From Thermodesulfobacteriota bacterium (lineage in GTDB: Bacteria > Desulfobacterota > DSM-4660 > Desulfatiglandales > Desulfatiglandaceae), in assembly GCA_028278625.1 (NCBI GenBank), contig JANQDY010000273.1:1-40303 (forward strand): a stretch of DNA of 40,303 bases. Direction: 5' to 3'. The notes under the pieces were generated by a model. That model ran no database searches, was not told the DNA's origin, and was given only the letters and a program-made list of their open reading frames with translations. Positions 34,525-40,303 of this stretch are shown in pieces. Within the stretch, counting starts at the first letter, position 1, and every line of letters starts with the position of its first letter. A program made the translations under genes and the position numbers.

Positions 34525-35493
34525 ATGAAATTACTCTTTCTGGCTCTGGCCCTTGTTTTGATATTTCGTGAATCCCTGAGGGCTGTGACCTTGTCCCAAA
34601 ACATCAACATTTACAGGAAGGGGCCGGGAATGGTCTCCTTTCTTGCCATCCAGCAGGAACTGGTGGATGCGGTGCACAATCCAGAAAAGAACCTGAACAT
34701 TGATCACGGCATTGATATCATAAAGAGGAATCCCGGGTATGATTTATATGTTTTTCCCGAGTTGTCGGCAACCGGCTATTCCAGAGAAACATTTCGAAAC
34801 CTCGATACCCTGGCAGAGCCGCCGGATAGTAGTAGCGCCTCCTTCAAGCGGTTTTCGGAAGTTGCCAGGGAAATGAATGCCCATATCATTTTCAGTCTGC
34901 CCACGTATTTCCATGAAACGGGATCCAACACAAAACAATATCATATCTCCGCTTTTGTTGTTTCTCCCCAAGGAAACCTGGATGCGGTATACCATAAGGG
35001 GTACTTATTTAAGATGGAGCAGAGGTACTTTAAAGGTGGCTGGGAAGAGGATGATGAAAATCCAATTACGGTAATTAAGATTAATGGCGTTAAACTGGGC
35101 CTCGCCATCTGTTATGATATGCGGTATCCGGAGCTTTGGAGAGAAATGAGCATGAAACACGGGGTTGTTGGGTACATTCATATGTTGTGCATTGAGAAGG
35201 ATTTCTCTTTCAACAGCTGGCGGACAATTGCCACGGCCCGTTCCATTGAGAACCAGGCATATGTTCTGTCTCTGAATCGAGCGGGCAGCAGTTACGGCGG
35301 CAGTATGTTTATCCAACCCGGAACCCCCGGCGTTCCCGGCTATGAAGCGACTCCCGTCTATTGCACTCTCAATAACGATGAAGGGATCATCGGGAGTGTC
35401 ATGTCACAAGAAAAGATCGACAAAACCAGAAAAGAAGCCAGAATCCTGAAGGATGGCGAATCCTTGTTTTTCAAATTCAAAACCCTCAAATAA
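34525..35493 (+). CDS. exported carbon-nitrogen hydrolase (nitrilase superfamily)
   Basis: A 322-residue protein with an N-terminal hydrophobic segment (residues about 2-20), probably a signal peptide or anchor. The nitrilase catalytic residues are Glu79 in PELSATGY, Lys158 in YHKGYLF and Cys196 in AICYDMRYPE. Members hydrolyse nitriles, amides or carbamoyl groups; export of a nitrilase-family enzyme is less usual. GGAGG before the ATG sets the start. It is downstream of the metallophosphoesterase gene and ends before a 376-bp gap. The substrate is unknown. Confidence 0.85.
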   Translation: MKLLFLALALVLIFRESLRAVTLSQNINIYRKGPGMVSFLAIQQELVDAVHNPEKNLNIDHGIDIIKRNPGYDLYVFPELSATGYSRETFRNLDTLAEPPDSSSASFKRFSEVAREMNAHIIFSLPTYFHETGSNTKQYHISAFVVSPQGNLDAVYHKGYLFKMEQRYFKGGWEEDDENPITVIKINGVKLGLAICYDMRYPELWREMSMKHGVVGYIHMLCIEKDFSFNSWRTIATARSIENQAYVLSLNRAGSSYGGSMFIQPGTPGVPGYEATPVYCTLNNDEGIIGSVMSQEKIDKTRKEARILKDGESLFFKFKTLK

Positions 35494-35869
35494 ACTTCTC
35501 TCCGACAGGACCGATAAAGACCTCATCTATTGCTCTTCCGATAAATGATAGCCGTTAGGGTCGCGTCGCTTCAAGATTATTTTTAGATTGGCATCTTTGG
35601 TTGATTTGAAACAAGGCGGGTAAATTCTATCCAAGGAATTTACATATCCGGGTACAAAGTATCCACCCAACGGCGAAAGTGAATCTATTAGAAATTCTCA
35701 TTTTTCCCGTCCGAAACACATAAAACCGTATTTACAAATAAATCCAATCAGTTAATCCAGTTCCAATGCTGACCCAAGTTCTTCTGGCATGTCTATTGCG
35801 TAATCATTTGATGAAAACCCTTTAATTTAAAACCAGCGCTTGAGTGAACTGATAAGCCGTCGAGTGGGC
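35494..35869. other. 376-bp intergenic region before the metal-related cluster
   Basis: No gene was found here. The region is AT-rich and contains the inverted repeat at 35620-35643. TTGCGT (35796-35801) and TTTAAT (35821-35826) have a 19-bp spacer and are too weak to call a promoter. Some sequence just before 35870 is open in the SHOCT frame, back to a TTG at 35840. Confidence 0.4.
35620..35643. promoter_or_regulatory. 8-bp perfect inverted repeat, possible operator
   Basis: GTAAATTC (35620-35627) and GAATTTAC (35636-35643) flank an 8-nt centre. The AT-rich arms look more like a protein-binding site than a terminator. It lies about 230 bp before the SHOCT gene. No regulator is identified. 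Confidence 0.3.
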
Positions 35870-36103
35870 ATGGGTTCACATCATGTGATGGGAGGGAGCA
35901 TGGGCTTTTTGATGATTGTATTCTGGATTGAATTCATCTTTGGTTTCATTATGCTGGTCTCGAATGTGATCAAGGGGCAGGGTCTTTCAAGCAAAAACAA
36001 TGGAGATCCGGAAAGCCCTTTGAAAATACTCAAACGGCGCTATGCTCGCGGTGAAATTGACCAGGACGAATACAATCAAAAACGTGAAGACCTAATAGAT
36101 TGA
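35870..36103 (+). CDS. small SHOCT-domain membrane protein
   Basis: A 77-residue protein with a Met/Gly/His-rich N-terminus, a transmembrane helix (about residues 12-34, GFLMIVFWIEFIFGFIMLV) and a C-terminal SHOCT motif, ILKRRYARGEIDQDEYNQKR. This layout is typical of small membrane proteins next to heavy-metal resistance genes. The start is uncertain: ATG 35870 is favoured by family shape with a weak GAGTGGG upstream, ATG 35900 has a GGGAGGG before it, and a TTG at 35840 also opens the frame. The YHS gene follows after 10 bp, so the two form an operon. Confidence 0.72.
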   Translation: MGSHHVMGGSMGFLMIVFWIEFIFGFIMLVSNVIKGQGLSSKNNGDPESPLKILKRRYARGEIDQDEYNQKREDLID

Positions 36104-36113
36104 GAGGTGAATC

Positions 36114-36368
36114 ATGACTACTCAAAATACTGAACATTCTTCCATAGATCCAGTCTGTCAGATGAAGGTCACCGAGGACAGCCGAGTCCCTAGCTTTACG
36201 CTGGGTTCTACGGTTTACCATTTTTGTGCTGAGTCATGTCGAAAGGCATTTATAACTGATCCTCAGAAATACCTTAAAGAAAAGCCTGCAAAACGGAAAG
36301 GTTTTTGGGGAAGGTATCTGGACAGGGTTAGAAAAGCAACGGGCGGAAAGCCCCCTTGCTGCCACTGA
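36114..36368 (+). CDS. YHS-domain protein (putative metal-binding)
   Basis: An 84-residue protein with a YHS/TRASH-like domain: IDPVCQMKV near the N-terminus, then VYHFCAESCRKAFITDP. These give a Cys set (DPVC and FCxxxC) as in the N-terminal domains of copper ATPases and YHS proteins. A basic C-terminal tail ends PPCCH, adding possible metal ligands. GAGAGGTG precedes the ATG. It is the second gene after the SHOCT protein and fits a copper or other soft-metal handling role; the metal is inferred from context. Confidence 0.82.
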   Translation: MTTQNTEHSSIDPVCQMKVTEDSRVPSFTLGSTVYHFCAESCRKAFITDPQKYLKEKPAKRKGFWGRYLDRVRKATGGKPPCCH

Positions 36369-36535
36369 GAAGGCGAGTAAAACAGAAACAAGGGGTGACC
36401 CGGAAATGGCAACGCGCAAAAAGTCAAGGGACATCAAATTCAGCAGAACCGATGTCACAATCTGGAGCATGAAGATATGGGAATGATGCGGAACTATTGT
36501 GTAAAGGCCCGATCAGATGTAAGGAAAATATTTGT

Positions 36536-36565
36536 TTGAAGGAAAACACCGAAATTAATTATAGT
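36536..36565 (+). promoter_or_regulatory. candidate promoter of the cyclase-TolC-oxidase operon
   Basis: TTGAAG (36536-36541) and TATAGT (36560-36565) are 18 bp apart, a fair sigma-70 match. The start point would be near 36572, upstream of the cyclase gene and of the 24-codon frame. Confidence 0.3.
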
Positions 36566-36572
36566 CAAGGGG

Positions 36573-36647
36573 ATGCACAACATCAAAGTCAAGGCGGTTG
36601 AGGGGGACAAGGAATTGTTCGACCGGTTCGATTACACGGGAAAATAG
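36573..36647 (+). CDS. 24-codon open frame, possible leader peptide or remnant
   Basis: An ATG at 36573 preceded by CAAGGGG opens 24 codons, MHNIKVKAVEGDKELFDRFD and four more residues, ending TAG 9 bp before the cyclase ATG. It may be a translated leader or a remnant. I recognise no family. Its support is only position and a weak ribosome binding site. Confidence 0.2.
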   Translation: MHNIKVKAVEGDKELFDRFDYTGK

Positions 36648-36656
36648 AGGGCCAAA

Positions 36657-38384
36657 ATGGTCATCAACACACTTCAAAAACGCCTGATCCTTCTGATACT
36701 GCTGCCGGTCACGCTCCTTCTATTACTGGTTGGCATATTCGGATTTGTTTATATGAGAGGCGCCCTTTTTTCCGAGTGGCAGGAGATGTCCATTGTGAAA
36801 CTTCAGAGAGCCGCCCACCTGATCGACATGAGGCTCGGCCGCATTGCCAGTTGGCTGGAGCTCTTTGAGCACACCTCTGAAGGGAGGGGCGGGCCGATTA
36901 TTCAGGAGTGGATCCTTCAACAGCTCCGGGATATGGAAGGGGTCGAAAACGTGGAAATGAAGTTGGAGGACGACCGCGATACCGAAACTCCAATGATGAT
37001 GCGCATGGGCGGTCGTGGATCCGGAGGCGGACGCATGATGCGTTTTAGCAGAGCCAAGCCCTTTGAAGTGACTTCCCCTGAATTTGACACCGGGTCCGGA
37101 GAAGAAACCGTTCATCTCATCTCTCTTTTAAAAGATGCATCGGACAAGGTGGTGGGGACCCTCGATGTGAGCGTCCGTTTTGAATACCTGCTCAAAGGCG
37201 TCAAAGCCCAAGGGTGGTGGCAGACGGAGCAGGCCTGCCTCATTGACGAAGATGGAGACTACCTTTGTCATACCAAGCTCGTCATGAAAAAGGGAATAAT
37301 TTTTGGGGGCACCGACGATCCGTTTGAACGGGCGCTCTTTGATGCCATTCAGCAAAAACCGTATGGAACGGTCCTCGGACCCGGCAGGCCCCCTGAGACG
37401 GTCGGCGGTTTTTACCGTTTGAAGTACGCTCCCTGGGCCATCGTTTTGTTTGCCGAAGGAGATAAGGTATTAAAACCGATCATCCATTTCAGGAATTATT
37501 ATTTCGCGGGCGGGCTGCTGGCCATTTAGATCATACTTTTTTTTATTCGATCGGTGGTGGGCAGCATGGTCAGATCCTTCACGGCCATTTCCAAAAAGGC
37601 CAACCGCATCGCCAGGGGAGAATACGGCGAGCCGATCCCGGTCCGTGGCAAGGACGAAATCGCACAATTGACCCGAAATTTCAACACCATGGCGGAAGGC
37701 TTGAAGGAAAGGGATTTCATCGCCAACACTTTCGGTAGATATGTGGATCAGGGAATTGCAAAGGAACTGCTGAAGCGCCCTGAAGCGTCACGTTTGGGCG
37801 GCGAGAACCGCGAAGTGGCCATTCTCATGTCGGACATCAGAGGGTTTACGCCGCTTTCCGAAACCTTGCCGCCTGAAAAGATTATCGATCTTCTGAACCG
37901 CTATTTTGGTGAGCTGATCCGGGTGATTGAAGCCCATCAGGGGATCATTGTTGATTTCTTTGGTGATGCCATACTGGTTTTTTTCGATCCCTTTGATGAA
38001 CCCGTAAAACCTTTCATTCAAAAAGCCGTTCAGTGCGCTTTCGCCATGCAGGACGGCATGCGCAAATTTAATCGGGGAATGAAATCCGAAAACCTGCCGT
38101 CACTCAGAATGGGGATCGGCGTCAACGCCGGAGAGGTGGTGGTGGGGAATATCGGTTCCGAATCCAGGGCCAAATATGGTATTGTGGGGTCACCGGTCAA
38201 CCTCACCCAGAGAATTCAGTCCATGGCGGAAGCGGGGGAAGTGATTATTTCGGAATCAGTCTACCGGTGGGTCCAGAAGAATGAAAGTTACGAGGTTCGA
38301 AAGTCATTTAAAACAACTCTGAAAGGGGTTCAGGGAGAAACCAGACTCTATGTAATCAGCAGTCCTAAAGGAGAACAGTTATGA
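36657..38384 (+). pseudogene. membrane class III nucleotide cyclase interrupted by an in-frame TAG
   Basis: Reading 36657-38384 in one frame gives 575 codons with a single internal stop, TAG at 37527-37529. The 290 residues before it hold a transmembrane helix (about 10-32), an extracytoplasmic sensor region and the start of the second transmembrane helix (FAGGLLAI). The 284 codons after it continue IILFFIRSVVGSMV, a HAMP domain (about 300-350) and a class III cyclase catalytic domain. There the metal Asp residues appear in MSDIRGFT and FFGDAILV, and the transition-state Asn and Arg in VNLTQR. The intact parent was a receptor-type adenylate/guanylate cyclase. Restart at GTG 37554 or ATG 37566 could still give a HAMP-cyclase fragment. 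The last codons overlap the lipoprotein start (ATGA). Confidence 0.8.
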
Positions 38385-38674
38385 TGCATTACTGTATGAT
38401 CTTAACTTTTGGCATTCTGCTGGCGGGCTGCGCGAAGCCAATTCAGATGGAAATTCCCACGGACCACCCCGCCAACCCCGAGGCTAGCGCCGCACCGGTG
38501 GCGACTCAAAACGATTACATTTTCCATCTGCCGAATGGTGAACCGTCTGAAAAATCCGCCCCAGCCGAAAATGGTCACGTCCACGGGTCGGCGAACGGAA
38601 AAGAGAGTCTCAAGAGCCATTCCGGTCATGGATCCATGACCACGGAAAAAACGGGAGGTGCTCATGCGCATTAA
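38381..38674 (+). CDS. small His-rich lipoprotein, probable metal binder
   Basis: A 97-residue lipoprotein (signal MMHYCMILTFGILLAGC, lipobox LLAGC) with a disordered, His-rich tail containing HVHG, SHSGHG and AHAH. The cluster of His and Met residues suggests copper or other metal binding at the outer or inner membrane. It overlaps the cyclase stop by 4 bp (ATGA) and the TolC start by 11 bp, so it is part of the same operon. I do not recognise a named family. Confidence 0.75.
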   Translation: MMHYCMILTFGILLAGCAKPIQMEIPTDHPANPEASAAPVATQNDYIFHLPNGEPSEKSAPAENGHVHGSANGKESLKSHSGHGSMTTEKTGGAHAH

Positions 38675-40091
38675 GAGATCTCTGGCCGGGGCGACATTTC
38701 TGATGTTGATGCTGTTTTCATTTTGGAGTTGTGCCACGACGGACCCGGATCAGCCCTACCAAGAAGTGAAGGAAAACATCAAGAAACGGACAGGGCAGGA
38801 GCTTTCCTGGCAGCGGTCCGGGGAAGCGCGGCGGCAAATGGCCTTGCGTGTTCAGGAGATGCTTCAAAAGGGGCTGACGCTGAATGAAGCCATCGCCATC
38901 GGCCTTGCCAACAACCGCCGGATCCAAGGGCTCTATCAGGAACTGGGGGTGGCCCAGGCGGGCGTGGTGCAGGCACAGCTGCTGGACAATCCCCACTTTG
39001 GCTTCGCCTATCTGGGAGGCCCTGCCGACCTTTATAAGATTGAGCTGGAGGCGGTCTTTAACGTCATGAGCCTTTTTCTCATGCCGCTCAGGCAGGCGCT
39101 TGCCGAAGCCCTGATGGAACAGGCCCGATGCCGGATTTCAGGGATGGTTCTGGATCAGATTTTCGCGATACAGCGGGCTTATATTTCCCTCCAGGCGCAC
39201 CAGCAGGCCTTTAAACTTCTAAAACGCGTGCTGATGTCCTCAAAGGCGGCTTACGAAATGGCTGAGCGCATGAGGGCCGCGGGAAACATCACAAAGCTTG
39301 AGCTTCTTTCCAGAAAATCCCTTCTTGAGGAGGACCGGCTTGCCCTCTCTTCCGCGTCCCTGGCGGTTACGCAATCCCGAGAGCGGCTTAACAGCCTGAT
39401 GGGGCTCTGGGGAGGGGATTTGGTCTGGGAACTGCCTGAGAATCTACCGCCGCTGCCAAAAGAGGCGCTGGATGAAGAGCATCTGGAAAGGCGGGCCATT
39501 GCGGCCAGTCTTGACATTGCACTGGCCAAAAGCGAACTCAAAGTGGCAGCCAGAGAACTGGGTGTCACCAATGTGACATCCGTCATTCCCGATTTATACG
39601 TGGGTGCGGCATTTGAAAGGGAGGAAGACGATACCTGGCTGGGCGGTCCGGCCTTTGGACTCCAGGTGCCGATTTTTGATCCGGGTCATGCCAAACGGAG
39701 CCGCGCCCATGCCATTGTGGCGCAGCGGTGGGAGTCCATTTGGGCCCTTGCCGTGGAAGTTCGTGCAAATGTGCGTGAAACCCTTCGCCGGCTCAATGTG
39801 ATGCGGGAACAGGCCCACTATTACGAGCATTCTTTCCTGCCGCTTCGAAAAGCCATGACCCATCAGGCGCAACGCCGTTACAACGGCATGTTTCTGGGTG
39901 TGTTTGAACTGCTGATGATCAAACGCATGGAAATCGAGGCCTCCGTGGGGTATGTGAATACGCTCAAAGATTACTGGCTGGCACACGCGGATATGACGGA
40001 GATTCTGGCCGGAAGGCTGCCGGCGAAGACGGCCGGACCAATGTTGATCATGCCGGTATCAGGCGGCAATATGGATGACGGGGGGCATTGA
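38664..40091 (+). CDS. TolC-family outer-membrane factor
   Basis: A 475-residue TolC/CusC-like protein with a lipoprotein-type signal (LFSFWSC, then ATTDPDQ). The family repeat appears twice: LTLNEAIAIGLANNRRIQGL in the first half, with long coiled-coil helices and a DNPHFGFAYLG strand, and in the second half a PDLYVGAAFERE strand and VPIFDPGHAKRSRA. ATG 38664 has GGGAGGT just upstream; a GTG 6 bp earlier is less likely. It should form the outer-membrane channel of a metal or drug efflux pump. The operon context (His-rich lipoprotein, oxidase) suggests copper, but no inner-membrane pump is visible before the window ends. Confidence 0.88.
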   Translation: MRIKRSLAGATFLMLMLFSFWSCATTDPDQPYQEVKENIKKRTGQELSWQRSGEARRQMALRVQEMLQKGLTLNEAIAIGLANNRRIQGLYQELGVAQAGVVQAQLLDNPHFGFAYLGGPADLYKIELEAVFNVMSLFLMPLRQALAEALMEQARCRISGMVLDQIFAIQRAYISLQAHQQAFKLLKRVLMSSKAAYEMAERMRAAGNITKLELLSRKSLLEEDRLALSSASLAVTQSRERLNSLMGLWGGDLVWELPENLPPLPKEALDEEHLERRAIAASLDIALAKSELKVAARELGVTNVTSVIPDLYVGAAFEREEDDTWLGGPAFGLQVPIFDPGHAKRSRAHAIVAQRWESIWALAVEVRANVRETLRRLNVMREQAHYYEHSFLPLRKAMTHQAQRRYNGMFLGVFELLMIKRMEIEASVGYVNTLKDYWLAHADMTEILAGRLPAKTAGPMLIMPVSGGNMDDGGH

Positions 40092-40303
40092 TGGAATTGG
40101 TCAGATTGATACATAAAACAGGAGCGCCATGGTCGAAATCGGTCCTGAAGGCGGGCCTGATTGTCCTTTTTTTGGCAATGTTTACCCCGGTGGGCAATGC
40201 TCAGACAGAAAGTGCCGAAAAGCCGCCGGAACTTCCATGGAAAGCGGCCGAAGCGGCCGGTTACCCACCGGGCATGCCTGGCAGAGACTACCGGCCGGTG
40301 TTC
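40091..40303 (+). CDS. probable multicopper oxidase, N-terminal fragment
   Basis: This is the first 71 codons of a gene cut by the window end. It has an export signal (residues about 18-37, AGLIVLFLAMFTPVGNAQ) and then YPPGMPGRDYRPVF, a segment I associate with the N-terminus of copper-resistance multicopper oxidases. The Cu-binding HxH motifs lie beyond the window, so the call is provisional. The ATG overlaps the TolC stop by one base (TGATG), which supports translational coupling. Confidence 0.55.
   Translation, partial: MELVRLIHKTGAPWSKSVLKAGLIVLFLAMFTPVGNAQTESAEKPPELPWKAAEAAGYPPGMPGRDYRPVF

Larger units (their letters stand above)
36369..36656. other. 288-bp gap between the YHS gene and the cyclase
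   Basis: It contains a candidate promoter (36536-36565) and a 24-codon open frame (36573-36647). A second short frame at 36406 (MATRKKSRDIKF...) ends within 30 codons. I saw no domain in either. Confidence 0.4.

Noticed and set aside
37527..37529. TAG in the cyclase as a programmed pyrrolysine codon
   Set aside because: The codon lies in a transmembrane helix of a family not known to use pyrrolysine, TAG ends several other genes in the window, and no pyl genes are visible. A mutation or sequencing error is simpler.

Overview
The window looks like a chromosomal segment of a Gram-negative anaerobe, most likely a Desulfobacterota (sulfate-reducer type) bacterium. This is inferred from gene content only: exported FmdE-domain proteins next to a TupA-type tungstate-binding protein, a hybrid histidine kinase with an extracytoplasmic SBP_bac_3 sensor, many lipoproteins and an outer-membrane factor. 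No rRNA, tRNA or CRISPR array was seen, and no complete insertion sequence. Both ends cut through genes.

Layout. 1-2527: end of a HlyD-type membrane fusion protein and a FUSC-family efflux protein. 2548-4366 (minus): an orphan SBP_bac_3 protein and an exported choloylglycine-hydrolase-family amidase. 4609-5280: a PIN toxin / Phd-YefM antitoxin pair with the toxin gene first; its consensus-like promoter and palindromic operator lie directly against the toxin start codon. 5410-6357: an unrecognised lipoprotein. 6445-8497: an AraC regulator divergent from an exported alpha/beta hydrolase. 8802-11480: a three-gene ABC importer of the ABC_sub_bind (TrpX-like) class. 11517-13408: a GlxA-like AraC regulator divergent from a second alpha/beta hydrolase. 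13506-14946: a Nudix hydrolase and a third alpha/beta hydrolase (enol-lactonase-like).

15286-18421 is a compact operon of three exported proteins: a Sec-secreted FmdE-domain protein, a TupA-like tungstate/oxyanion-binding protein and a Tat-dependent FmdE-domain protein. I consider it one of the best candidates for an undescribed system. 18463-28756 is a minus-strand run, read from the right: a GNAT acetyltransferase, a Clp1-like polynucleotide kinase fused to an RNase Z-type nuclease (4-bp overlap with the GNAT gene), a BNR/YCF48-like propeller lipoprotein, a TAP-like S33 peptidase lipoprotein, a hybrid sensor kinase and a secreted beta-helix protein. The kinase-RNase Z fusion is the most unusual single gene.

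29010-35493: a single-domain MetE-like protein, a GH5 glycosidase with a large domain inserted in its barrel, a DUF3313-like lipoprotein, a metallophosphoesterase lipoprotein and an exported nitrilase-family enzyme. The GH5 and the beta-helix protein share a C-terminal Cys module (CPDC, 17 residues, CECTAT). 35870-40303: a probable copper/heavy-metal cluster with SHOCT and YHS proteins, a membrane nucleotide cyclase interrupted by an in-frame TAG, a His-rich lipoprotein, a TolC-family factor and the start of a probable multicopper oxidase.

Functions are assigned by reading motifs by eye, without database searches. Operons are inferred from spacing and ribosome binding sites.
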